Assembly (NCBI GenBank): GCA_905221115.1
Contig: CAJNBX010000002.1
Span: 62,001-126,000 of the forward strand
Direction: 5' to 3'
DNA length: 64,000 nt
Source of the DNA: a bacterium
Lineage (GTDB): Bacteria > Bacillota > Bacilli > Lactobacillales > Streptococcaceae
Under the pieces are notes generated by a model. It had not been told where the DNA came from, searched no databases, and saw only the letters and a list, made by a program, of their open reading frames with translations. Positions within the stretch are counted from its first letter, which is position 1. Each line of letters starts with the position of its first letter. This document shows, one piece after another, positions 56,142 through 64,000 of this stretch. A program made the position numbers and the translations under genes.

Positions 56142-58965
56142 GATGTAATTTTCCTTTCAAATACTGTCCTGTGTAGCTGGCTTGGTTAGCAGCTACTTCT
56201 TCTGGAGTTCCTGTTGCGATGATGGTTCCACCGCCGACACCGCCCTCAGGTCCCAAGTCAATAATATGGTCTGCCGTCTTGATAACATCCAGATTGTGCT
56301 CAATGACAAGAACTGTATTGCCATCATCGACAAAGCGAGCTAAAACCTTAAGCAAGCGAGCGATATCCTCGGTATGAAGCCCTGTCGTCGGCTCATCCAG
56401 AATGTAGAAAGATTTTCCTGTCGATCGTTTGTGGAGTTCACTAGCCAACTTCATACGCTGGGCTTCTCCCCCAGAAAGGGTGGTAGCTGGTTGCCCTAGC
56501 GTCACATAGCCCAGTCCCACATCCTTGATGGTTTGAAGTTTGCGTTGAATCTTGGGAATGTGTTGGAAGAACTCCACCGCATCGTTGACGGTCATGTCCA
56601 AGACCTGCGAGATATTTTTTTCCTTGTAGTGAACTTCTAGGGTTTCACTGTTGTAGCGAGTTCCGTGGCAAACTTCACAAGCCACATAAACATCTGGCAA
56701 GAAGTGCATCTCAATCTTAATGATCCCGTCACCTGAGCAGGCTTCACAACGACCTCCCTTAACATTGAAACTAAAACGTCCCTTCTTGTAACCACGAATC
56801 TTAGCCTCATTTGTCTGGGCAAAAAGGTCACGTATATCGTCAAAGACTCCCGTATAGGTAGCAGGGTTAGACCTTGGCGTCCGTCCGATAGGGCTCTGAT
56901 CAATGTCAATCAAGCGGTCTACATGCTCAATCCCTGTGATGGTCTTGAATTTACCAGGCTTGTCTGAATTACGGTTGAGCTTCTGGGCAATGGCTTTTTT
57001 GAGAATGCTATTGATTAGGGTCGATTTCCCTGAGCCAGATACCCCTGTAACGGCGATAAATTTTCCTAGTGGAAAGCGAGCCGTGACATTTTGCAAGTTG
57101 TTCTCACGCGCTCCTGTCACTTCGATAAAACGACCATTTCCGACACGGCGCTCGTCTGGCACTGGAATGGCACGTTTGCCTGACAAGTACTGGCCTGTGA
57201 TAGACTTACTGTTACGAGCTACCTGTTTGGGCGTACCTGCGGCAACAATCTCCCCACCAAAAACACCTGCACCAGGACCAACGTCAATCAGATAGTCCGC
57301 TTCGCGCATGGTATCTTCATCGTGTTCCACCACGATGAGTGTATTACCCAAGTCGCGCATCTTTTTGAGACTGGCAATCAGACGGTCATTATCCCTCTGG
57401 TGAAGACCGATTGACGGCTCATCCAAAATATAGAGGACACCTGATAGGTTAGAACCAATCTGAGTTGCCAAGCGAATACGCTGACTCTCACCACCCGAAA
57501 GGGTTCCTGCTGAACGTGACAGAGTCAGATAATTAAGACCCACGTTATTGAGGAAGGTCAAGCGGTCCTTGATTTCCTTGAGAATAGGACGAGCAATAAT
57601 AGATTCATTTTCAGATAGAGTCAACTGGCTTACCAAGTCCAAGTGGTCTGCGATAGATAGGTCTGAAATTTCTCCGATATGCGGCCCTTGCTCACCACCA
57701 ACACGGACAGACAAGGCCTGGTCATTGAGACGGTAACCACGACAAGTTCCGCAGGTCAGCTCATTCATGTAAAGGCGCATCTGGGTACGAGTATAGTCGC
57801 TATTGGTTTCATGATAACGACGTTTGATATTACCAATAACTCCCTCAAAAGGAATGTCAATATCGCGCACGCCACCAAATTCATTCTCATAGTGGAAATG
57901 GAATTCCTTGCCATCTGAGCCGTAGAGAATCAAGTTCTTATCTTCTTCTGACAAGTCCTCAAAAGGCTTATCCATATCCACTCCAAAGGCCGTCATGGCC
58001 TGCTCTAGCATGTTTGGATAGTAGTTGGATGAGATAGGATTCCAAGGAGCCAAGGCTCCCTCACGTAAGGTTTTGCTGGCATCTGGCACTACCAAATCAG
58101 TATCCACCTCCAGCTTGATGCCCAAGCCATCACACTCACTACAAGAGCCAAAAGGAGCATTGAAGGAGAAGAGACGCGGCTCTAACTCTGGGACAGTAAA
58201 TCCACAAACTGGGCAGGCATAATGCTCAGAGAACAACAACTCAGAGTCGTCCATAGTGTCGATAATGACATAACCTTCTGCAATACGAAGGGCAGCCTCA
58301 ATGGAATCAAAGAGACGACTACGAATGCCCTCCTTGATAACAATACGGTCAACCACGACATCAATATTGTGTTGCTTGCTCTTGGACAACTCTGGCACTT
58401 CGGTCACATCATAGACTTCCCCATCCACACGGACACGGACATACCCATCTTTCTGAACCTTCTCGATAACACTCTTATGTTGGCCTTTTTTCTTGCGGAT
58501 GACAGGGGCCAAAATCTGCAAGCGCTGGCGTTCAGGTAACTCCAAAACCTTATCCACGATTTGTTCCACAGAAGAAGCCTTGATAGCTCCATGCCCGTTG
58601 ATACAGTAAGGCGTCCCCACACGTGCGTAGAGGAGACGCAGATAGTCATTGATTTCAGTCGTGGTTCCCACCGTCGAACGAGGATTTTTACTAGTCGTTT
58701 TCTGGTCAATGGAAATAGCTGGGCTGAGACCATCAATGGCATCTACATCTGGTTTTTCCATATTCCCCAAGAATTGGCGAGCGTAGGCTGACAAACTCTC
58801 CACATAGCGACGTTGTCCCTCCGCATAGAGGGTATCAAAGGCCAGACTGGATTTCCCTGAACCTGACAAACCTGTCACGACAACCAACTTGTCTCGCGGA
58901 ATCTCCACATCAATATTTTTTAAATTATGGGCACGCGCCCCATGAATAACAATTTTATCTTGCAT
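56134..58965 (-). CDS. uvrA: Excinuclease ABC subunit A
   Basis: 943 residues from ATG 58965 ([18 protein letters not shown]). Two ABC ATPase modules (Walker [10 protein letters not shown] near 32 and GVSGSGKST near 640; signature LSGGESQRI and LSGGEAQRM) and zinc fingers (CPVC...CSEC, CEAC...CEVC). A longer reading to 58998 would start inside the -10 region, so it is rejected. Lesion-recognition protein of nucleotide excision repair. Confidence 0.98.
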   Translation of the reverse strand: MQDKIVIHGARAHNLKNIDVEIPRDKLVVVTGLSGSGKSSLAFDTLYAEGQRRYVESLSAYARQFLGNMEKPDVDAIDGLSPAISIDQKTTSKNPRSTVGTTTEINDYLRLLYARVGTPYCINGHGAIKASSVEQIVDKVLELPERQRLQILAPVIRKKKGQHKSVIEKVQKDGYVRVRVDGEVYDVTEVPELSKSKQHNIDVVVDRIVIKEGIRSRLFDSIEAALRIAEGYVIIDTMDDSELLFSEHYACPVCGFTVPELEPRLFSFNAPFGSCSECDGLGIKLEVDTDLVVPDASKTLREGALAPWNPISSNYYPNMLEQAMTAFGVDMDKPFEDLSEEDKNLILYGSDGKEFHFHYENEFGGVRDIDIPFEGVIGNIKRRYHETNSDYTRTQMRLYMNELTCGTCRGYRLNDQALSVRVGGEQGPHIGEISDLSIADHLDLVSQLTLSENESIIARPILKEIKDRLTFLNNVGLNYLTLSRSAGTLSGGESQRIRLATQIGSNLSGVLYILDEPSIGLHQRDNDRLIASLKKMRDLGNTLIVVEHDEDTMREADYLIDVGPGAGVFGGEIVAAGTPKQVARNSKSITGQYLSGKRAIPVPDERRVGNGRFIEVTGARENNLQNVTARFPLGKFIAVTGVSGSGKSTLINSILKKAIAQKLNRNSDKPGKFKTITGIEHVDRLIDIDQSPIGRTPRSNPATYTGVFDDIRDLFAQTNEAKIRGYKKGRFSFNVKGGRCEACSGDGIIKIEMHFLPDVYVACEVCHGTRYNSETLEVHYKEKNISQVLDMTVNDAVEFFQHIPKIQRKLQTIKDVGLGYVTLGQPATTLSGGEAQRMKLASELHKRSTGKSFYILDEPTTGLHTEDIARLLKVLARFVDDGNTVLVIEHNLDVIKTADHIIDLGPEGGVGGGTIIATGTPEEVAANQASYTGQYLKGKLHHE

Positions 58966-58996
58966 CTTTGTTCTTTCTAGTCCATTATTGCTTACC

Positions 58997-59002
58997 ATTA
59001 TA
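58997..59002 (-). promoter_or_regulatory. -10 of uvrA
   Basis: TGGTATAAT on the minus strand, start near 58990, about 25 nt before the uvrA ATG. It shows that the uvrA start is at 58965. Confidence 0.65.
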
Positions 59003-59046
59003 CCAAAAAAAGTGAGATTCTATTACCCAAAAGGCTGAATTTATAG

Positions 59047-59052
59047 TATAAT
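59047..59052 (+). promoter_or_regulatory. -10 of corA
   Basis: TATAAT on the plus strand at about 59047, divergent from uvrA, about 45 nt before the corA start; GAAAGGATAAGGG is the ribosome site. Confidence 0.55.
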
Positions 59053-59096
59053 AGTACGGTGTGAAAAAATCTGAAAAATGAGAAAGGATAAGGGAT

Positions 59097-60041
59097 ATGA
59101 AACAAGTTTTTCTCTCTACAACAACTGAATTTAAAGAGATCGATACGCTTGAACCGGGTACTTGGATCAATCTCGTCAATCCGACTCAAAATGAATCACT
59201 GGAAATCGCTAACGCCTTCGATATCGATATTGCCGACCTTCGAGCACCGCTCGATGCGGAAGAAATGTCTCGTATTACGATTGAAGACGAGTACACCCTG
59301 ATTATCGTTGACGTGCCGGTCACAGAGGAAAGAAATAACCGCACCTACTACGTCACCATCCCGCTTGGTATTATCATCACTGAGGAAACCATTATCACTA
59401 CGTGTTTGGAACCATTACCAGTCCTCGATGTCTTTATCAACCGTCGATTGCGTAATTTCTATACTTTTATGCGTTCGCGTTTTATCTTCCAGATTCTCTA
59501 TCGCAATGCAGAGCTTTACCTAACAGCCCTTCGTTCGATTGACCGTAAGAGTGAACAAATCGAAAGTCAACTGCATCAATCAACTCGTAATGAAGAATTG
59601 ATTGAGCTCATGGAATTGGAAAAAACCATCGTCTATTTCAAGGCTTCCCTCAAAACAAATGAGCGTGTGATTAAGAAATTGACCAGCTCAACCAGCAATA
59701 TCAAGAAATACCTTGAGGACGAGGACCTGCTTGAAGATACCCTGATTGAAACCCAACAGGCCATCGAGATGGCAGACATTTATGGAAACGTCTTGCACTC
59801 TATGACAGAGACCTTCGCCTCTATCATTTCTAACAACCAGAACAACATCATGAAAACCTTGGCCCTTGTGACCATCGTTATGTCCATCCCAACCATGGTC
59901 TTTTCTGCCTACGGGATGAACTTTAAGGATAATGAAATCCCCCTAAACGGAGAGCCAAATGCTTTCTGGTTAATCGTCTTTATCGCCTTTGCTATGAGTG
60001 TCTCGCTCACTCTCTATCTCATCCATAAAAAATGGTTCTAA
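59097..60041 (+). CDS. corA: CorA-family Mg2+ transporter
   Basis: 314 residues. A large cytoplasmic domain (about 1-250), then two membrane helices with the pore motif YGMNF (about residue 280) and a short basic C-terminus (HKKWF). A second Mg2+ uptake gene within 5 kb of mgtA. It lies immediately before the DUF1129 gene with 11 nt between. Confidence 0.95.
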   Translation: MKQVFLSTTTEFKEIDTLEPGTWINLVNPTQNESLEIANAFDIDIADLRAPLDAEEMSRITIEDEYTLIIVDVPVTEERNNRTYYVTIPLGIIITEETIITTCLEPLPVLDVFINRRLRNFYTFMRSRFIFQILYRNAELYLTALRSIDRKSEQIESQLHQSTRNEELIELMELEKTIVYFKASLKTNERVIKKLTSSTSNIKKYLEDEDLLEDTLIETQQAIEMADIYGNVLHSMTETFASIISNNQNNIMKTLALVTIVMSIPTMVFSAYGMNFKDNEIPLNGEPNAFWLIVFIAFAMSVSLTLYLIHKKWF

Positions 60042-60052
60042 GAGGAGTTCCT

Positions 60053-60730
60053 ATGTCTCAGATTGATCTACAAAAATTAACAAAGAAAAACCAAGAGTTT
60101 GTCCATATCGCTACCCAACAATTCATCAAAGATGGAAAAACAGACGCTGAAATCAAAACTATTTTTGAGGAAGTTATTCCCCAAATCCTTGAGGAACAAT
60201 CTAAAGGTACGACTGCTCGTTCCCTCTATGGCGCACCGACCCATTGGGCTCATAGTTTCACTGTCAAGGAACAATATGAAAAAGAGCATCCAAAGGAAAA
60301 TGATGATCCAAAACTCATGATTATGGACTCAGCTCTTTTCATCACTAGCCTCTTTGCTCTCGTCAGCGCCCTCACAACCTTCTTCTCAGCAGAGCAAGCT
60401 TTCGGCTATGGATTGATTACCCTCCTCTTAGTTGGACTGGTTGGTGGATTTGCCTTCTACTTGATGTACTACTTTGTTTACCAATATTATGGACCAGATA
60501 TGGACCGCAGTCAACGTCCACCTTTCTGGAAATCTGTACTAGTTATCCTAGCATCTATGTTCCTTTGGTTGCTTGTCTTCTTTGCAACAAGCTTCCTACC
60601 AGCTAGCCTTAACCCAGTACTTGCTCCAGTGCCACTGGCTATTATCGGAGCAGTCCTCCTAGCCCTTCGCTTCTATCTAAAGAAACGCTTGAACATCCGC
60701 AGCGCAAGTGCAGGACCAACACGTTATTAA
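60053..60730 (+). CDS. DUF1129 family membrane protein
   Basis: 225 residues from ATG 60053, which has GAGGAG seven nt upstream; a GTG-type start further upstream has no site. A soluble N-terminus of about 90 residues precedes four or five hydrophobic segments. Function unknown. Co-transcribed with corA and followed by a terminator. Confidence 0.85.
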   Translation: MSQIDLQKLTKKNQEFVHIATQQFIKDGKTDAEIKTIFEEVIPQILEEQSKGTTARSLYGAPTHWAHSFTVKEQYEKEHPKENDDPKLMIMDSALFITSLFALVSALTTFFSAEQAFGYGLITLLLVGLVGGFAFYLMYYFVYQYYGPDMDRSQRPPFWKSVLVILASMFLWLLVFFATSFLPASLNPVLAPVPLAIIGAVLLALRFYLKKRLNIRSASAGPTRY

Positions 60731-60740
60731 AAAGAATGAT

Positions 60741-60769
60741 AAAAGCAACTGCTGGTGCGGTTGCTTTTT
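60741..60769 (+). terminator. corA-DUF1129 terminator
   Basis: AAAAGCAAC-TGCTGGTGCG-GTTGCTTTTT, a 9-bp stem ending in a T-run on the plus strand. Confidence 0.82.
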
Positions 60770-60848
60770 CACTTACTTTTTTGATTTTAAAGTATTCTTC
60801 TGACATACCACATAGCTCTATCTAATCTTTTGTGATAAAATAGGCTCA

Positions 60849-60951
60849 TACTCAATGAAAATCAAAGAGCAAACTAGGAAGCTAGCCGCAGGCTGTACTT
60901 GAGTACGGCAAGGCAAAGCTGACGTGGTTTGAATTTGATTTTCGAAGAGTA
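60849..60951 (+). repeat. BOX element before the S66 peptidase
   Basis: 103 bp, TACTC...GAGTA, nearly the same as the BOX in toxin copy 3 (for example GTACGGCAAGGCAAAGCTGACG against GTACGGCAAGGTGAAGCTGACG). It ends about 26 nt before the peptidase ATG. Confidence 0.9.
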
Positions 60952-60977
60952 TCAATCTATTTCTAGGAGGATGGGAT

Positions 60978-62009
60978 ATGATTTCTACTATTGGTATTGT
61001 TAGTTTATCTAGTGGCATTATTGGAGAGGACTTTGTCAAACACGAAGTGGACTTAGGTGTCCAACGTCTCAAGAACCTGGGACTCAATCCTATCTTTTTG
61101 TCCCATTCGCAAAAAGGATTAGACTTTATCAAGAACCATCCTGAAGCACGTGCAGAGGATTTGATTCATGCCTTTTCTGATGATAGCATGGACATGATCC
61201 TATGTGCCATCGGTGGAGACGATACCTATCGCTTACTACCTTATCTTTTTGAAAATGACCAACTACAAAAGGTTATCAAACAAAAGATTTTTCTTGGCTT
61301 CTCGGATACAACCATGAACCATCTCATGTTGCATAAACTAGGAATCAAGACTTTTTATGGTCAATCCTTCTTAGCAGACATTTGTGAATTAGACAAAGAA
61401 ATGCTAGCCTATAGCCTTCACTACTTTAAAGAATTGATTGAGACGGGAAGAATCTCAGAAATCCGCCCTAGTGACGTTTGGTATGATGAAAGGACTGACT
61501 TCAGTCCCAAGGCTCTGGGGACACCTCGTGTCAGTCATGCAAATACCGGTTTTGAGTTGTTGCAAGGAAATGCCCAGTTCGAGGGAAAAATCCTCGGTGG
61601 TTGCCTCGAATCCCTCTACGATATCTTTGACAATTCTCGATACGCAGATAGCACGGAGCTCTGCCAAAAATACAAACTTTTCCCCGACTTGTCAGACTGG
61701 GAAGGAAAAATCCTCTTACTAGAAACAAGCGAAGAAAAGCCTGAGCCGAAAGACTTCAAAAAGATGTTGCAAACTTTAAAGAACACTGGTATATTCGAGG
61801 CCATCAGTGGACTCCTGGTCGGAAAACCTATGGATGAAACTTTCTATGACGACTATAAAGAGGCACTATTGGATACCATAGACAGTAATATCCCGATTCT
61901 CTATAATCTGAATGTCGGCCACGCAACTCCAAGAGCCATTGTACCCTTCGGAATCCATGCTCATGTAGATGCACAGGAACAAGTCATTCGCTTTGACTAT
62001 AACAAATAA
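60978..62009 (+). CDS. S66-family serine peptidase (LD-carboxypeptidase/MccF-like)
   Basis: 343 residues. The nucleophile Ser lies in GFSDTTMNHLML (about residue 113), with GGCLESLYD (about 213, Glu) and GHATPRAIVPFG (about 315, His) completing the triad; the arrangement matches MccF and LD-carboxypeptidase A. It either trims tetrapeptides or cleaves self-immunity type acyl-adenylates. The ribosome site AGGAGG is at 60966-60971. Confidence 0.88.
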   Translation: MISTIGIVSLSSGIIGEDFVKHEVDLGVQRLKNLGLNPIFLSHSQKGLDFIKNHPEARAEDLIHAFSDDSMDMILCAIGGDDTYRLLPYLFENDQLQKVIKQKIFLGFSDTTMNHLMLHKLGIKTFYGQSFLADICELDKEMLAYSLHYFKELIETGRISEIRPSDVWYDERTDFSPKALGTPRVSHANTGFELLQGNAQFEGKILGGCLESLYDIFDNSRYADSTELCQKYKLFPDLSDWEGKILLLETSEEKPEPKDFKKMLQTLKNTGIFEAISGLLVGKPMDETFYDDYKEALLDTIDSNIPILYNLNVGHATPRAIVPFGIHAHVDAQEQVIRFDYNK

Positions 62010-62069
62010 AGCTGGGAAAAGTTTCTCATCTTTTTCTATATTCTCAGATATGCTAGTTACCTGTACACA

Positions 62070-62633
62070 CTAATGACCGCTTTTCCACTCACAATCGTTC
62101 TCGTGGTCATCAACTAGTCCTGCTGCTTGTAAAAAAGACAAGACGGCGACTGGGCCTGTGAACTTGAAGCCTCGTTTTTTAAGATCTTTGGCTAATTTCT
62201 CAGACAAAGCGGTTTTAGCTGGGGCTTGGCGGTAATCGGGAACATCGTTAACGATCGTTTTCCCCTCAACAAAAGACCAAAGATAGGCATCAAAAGAGCC
62301 ATATTCTGCCTGTAACCGTAGAAAGGCTTGGGCGTTAGCGCGTGTAGCGAAAATCTTGGCCCTATTTCGAATGATGGCTGGATTCTCCAGCAAGTCTTCC
62401 AGTTCGGTGTCGGTCATCTCTGCGACCGCTTGAATTTGATAGCCATGAAAGGCTTCTCGGAAAGCTTGGCGTTTGTTGAGTACCGTTTCCCAAGACAGGC
62501 CTGCCTGATAGGTTTCCATACACAACAATTCAAACAATGCTTGGTCATCATGGAGGGGCTGACCCCACTCCTCATCATGATAGGCAATGTAGAGCGGATT
62601 GGTCATCTTGACCCACGAACAACGTTTTGTCAT
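62070..62633 (-). CDS. tag: DNA-3-methyladenine glycosylase I
   Basis: 187 residues. Zinc ligands Cys5 and a His near position 19, with Cys180/His-type ligands at the C-terminus (CEWKSGH). YHDEEWGQPLHDDQALFELL and LSWETVLNKRQAFREAF are diagnostic. Removes 3-methyladenine. Lies 9 nt after ruvA. Confidence 0.95.
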   Translation of the reverse strand: MTKRCSWVKMTNPLYIAYHDEEWGQPLHDDQALFELLCMETYQAGLSWETVLNKRQAFREAFHGYQIQAVAEMTDTELEDLLENPAIIRNRAKIFATRANAQAFLRLQAEYGSFDAYLWSFVEGKTIVNDVPDYRQAPAKTALSEKLAKDLKKRGFKFTGPVAVLSFLQAAGLVDDHENDCEWKSGH

Positions 62634-62642
62634 GCTCTACTC

Positions 62643-63236
62643 CTATTTGACCAACATTTTAAGGGCCGACTTGATATAGTTCTCAGCTGTATCTGTCGTT
62701 CCTTCAAAGAATTTCTTGATTTTCTTGAGTTCGGTTGCCTTGTAGCCCAGAGCCAGCATGGCTTCCATAGCTTCCTCCAATTCTTGATTTTCAGCGCTTG
62801 CTTGCACTGCCACCTTAGCAGGAAGATCATCTCCTGCAACTACTACCTTGCCTTCCAAGTCCAGCACCATCTGCTGGGCTGTTTTCTTACCAATTTTAGG
62901 GAACTTAGTCAAGTAGGTGATGTTCTTGGTTTCAATGGCTTGAACCAAGCCAACATTGTCATCAGCAGCGATAATAGCAAGAGCTGACACAGGACCAATC
63001 CCAGAAACCGAAATCAGACTAAGAAAGAGCTTTTTCTCATCTTCTGAGCGAAATCCATAAAGCAGATGGGCATCCTCACGCACAACCTGATGCACATAAA
63101 TTTGAGCTTCTTGGTTAACCTGACCTGAATAGGCATAAGGATTGGCCACATGCAAAATATAACCAATACCGTTGGTTTCAAGAACAATGTATTTGGCAGT
63201 AATTTTGGTAATGATTCCTTTTAAATATTCGTACAT
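62643..63236 (-). CDS. ruvA: Holliday junction protein RuvA
   Basis: 197 residues. OB-fold N-terminus ([19 protein letters not shown]), helix-hairpin-helix region [20 protein letters not shown] and [20 protein letters not shown], then the C-terminal domain that contacts RuvB. Transcribed before tag. Confidence 0.97.
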   Translation of the reverse strand: MYEYLKGIITKITAKYIVLETNGIGYILHVANPYAYSGQVNQEAQIYVHQVVREDAHLLYGFRSEDEKKLFLSLISVSGIGPVSALAIIAADDNVGLVQAIETKNITYLTKFPKIGKKTAQQMVLDLEGKVVVAGDDLPAKVAVQASAENQELEEAMEAMLALGYKATELKKIKKFFEGTTDTAENYIKSALKMLVK

Positions 63237-63348
63237 AATTTTCCTTCTCTCTTAATTTGCCTATCTAGTATATCATATTTTCTGTAGCCGAGGAGCGAGA
63301 ATCGATTATCACAAATACAGTATATCAAAAATAATCTGTGTTTATCTG

Positions 63349-63377
63349 TTGACATATTTAAAATTAAGTACTATAAT
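63349..63377 (+). promoter_or_regulatory. Promoter of the riboflavin operon
   Basis: TTGACA, 17 nt, TATAAT on the plus strand, start near 63384, 15 nt before the riboswitch. Confidence 0.8.
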
Positions 63378-63399
63378 CATCTGTAATTGAATAACTATC

Positions 63400-63505
63400 T
63401 TCAGGGCAGGGTGTAATTCCCTACCGGTGGTATAGCCCACGAGCCGAAAGGCATGATTTGGTGAAATTCCAAAGCCGACAGTATAGTCTGGATGAAAGAA
63501 GATGA
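63400..63505 (+). promoter_or_regulatory. FMN riboswitch (RFN element)
   Basis: CAGGGCAGGGTGTAATTCCC, ACCGGTGGTATAGCCCACGA, GCATGATTTGGTGAAATTCC and GACAGTATAGTCTGGATG, all signatures of the RFN aptamer. It would stop transcription of the rib genes when FMN is high. Confidence 0.95.
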
Positions 63506-63529
63506 AAGTATATTTGTGCTTTTTGCGTG

Positions 63530-63565
63530 CTCTGAAATGATTACTTGTCATTTCAGAGTATTTTT
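63530..63565 (+). terminator. RFN-controlled terminator
   Basis: CTCTGAAATGA-TTACTTG-TCATTTCAGAG followed by TATTTTTG, downstream of the aptamer and upstream of ribD. Confidence 0.88.
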
Positions 63566-63640
63566 GTTAATCGCATAAGTTTTCTTTTGTATGCCTTGAG
63601 TAGTCCCCTATTCAAGGTATATTTTTTTGGAGGTAGTGAG

Positions 63641-64000
63641 ATGAGCGATTCAAAATATATGAAATTAGCAATAAAACTGGCACAAAAAGGGGCTGGTTAC
63701 GTCAATCCCAATCCTATGGTCGGCGCAGTTATTGTAAAAGATAATCATATTATCGGACAAGGTTATCATGAGTTTTTTGGTGGCCCACATGCTGAGAGAA
63801 ATGCTCTTAAAAACTGTAGAGAATCCCCTGTCGGAGCGACGCTTTATGTAACACTTGAACCCTGTTGTCACTTCGGGAAAACACCTCCCTGTATAGATGC
63901 TATAATCGATAGTGGTATTACGAGAGTAGTCGTTGGAAGCCTAGACTGTAATCCTATTGTGTCCGGAAAAGGAATAAAAATACTTGAGGAAAATAATCTT
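63641..64000 (+). CDS. ribD: Riboflavin biosynthesis protein RibD, 5' part
   Basis: 120 codons to the window end, still open. The deaminase domain has HAERNALKNC (zinc His, Glu) and PCCHFGKTPPC (zinc Cys pair), so it deaminates the early pyrimidine intermediate; the reductase domain is outside the window. The ribosome site GGAGG lies 7 nt upstream. Confidence 0.95.
   Translation, partial: MSDSKYMKLAIKLAQKGAGYVNPNPMVGAVIVKDNHIIGQGYHEFFGGPHAERNALKNCRESPVGATLYVTLEPCCHFGKTPPCIDAIIDSGITRVVVGSLDCNPIVSGKGIKILEENNL

Noticed and set aside
58966..58998. N-terminal extension of UvrA to 58998
   Set aside because: It would start inside the TATAAT of the uvrA promoter; the conserved start is MQDKIVIHG.

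Overview
The window reads as a chromosomal segment of a low-GC Firmicute of the Streptococcus mitis/pneumoniae group. The evidence is pneumococcal-type BOX repeats, CiaR-dependent csRNAs with their TTTAAG-N5-TTTAAG promoters, a ComX com-box, the strep-type S10/spc/alpha ribosomal operon and near-pneumococcal protein sequences. From memory, S. pneumoniae TIGR4 carries extra metabolic and transport genes between leuS and the phosphoglycerate-mutase-like gene that are absent here, so S. mitis, S. pseudopneumoniae or a divergent pneumococcus all remain possible.

Layout, mostly on the minus strand. 1-9.5 kb: a flavin-dependent oxidoreductase (cut by the window edge), glmS with two copies of an operator-like 12-mer around a consensus promoter, a GH1 phospho-glycosidase, and the proS-eep-cdsA-uppS envelope/translation cluster. 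9.4-13.25 kb: a regulatory-RNA island with three csRNAs and three tandem Fst-like type I toxin-antitoxin cassettes, the third disrupted by a BOX element. 13.2-17.1 kb: two acetyltransferases and an ABC transporter-LytTR-DUF3021 operon. 17.7-19.5 kb: a MarR regulator and a BAAT-like acyl hydrolase with paired operators. 19.6-24.8 kb: leuS, a histidine phosphatase, a fourth csRNA, and a DUF711/ACT pair.

24.9-39.9 kb: the S10-spc-alpha ribosomal protein operon in full (rpsJ to rplQ, with secY, adk, infA and rpoA), ending in a structured element resembling L17DE and a long terminator. 39.9-44.25 kb: the anaerobic ribonucleotide reductase genes nrdD and nrdG with an acetyltransferase and a small conserved ORF, interrupted by a frameshifted IS200-like element; nrdD has two NrdR-box-like sites. 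44.25-49.4 kb: a ComX-controlled membrane-protein operon, cardiolipin synthase, folC and a lipoprotein. 49.5-50.8 kb: ireB-ruvX-DUF1292 followed by an unusual five-unit array of alternating hairpins. 50.8-59 kb: a lipoprotein, an Spx regulator, an Mg2+ P-type ATPase controlled by an M-box riboswitch plus a short leader peptide, an Xaa-Pro peptidase and uvrA.

59-64 kb: the plus-strand genes corA and a DUF1129 protein, a BOX, and an S66 peptidase; then tag and ruvA on the minus strand; then an FMN riboswitch and the start of ribD. The least-explained structures are the hairpin array at 49.5-49.76 kb, the mgtA leader peptide with competing hairpins, and the tandem Fst cassettes embedded among csRNA terminators.
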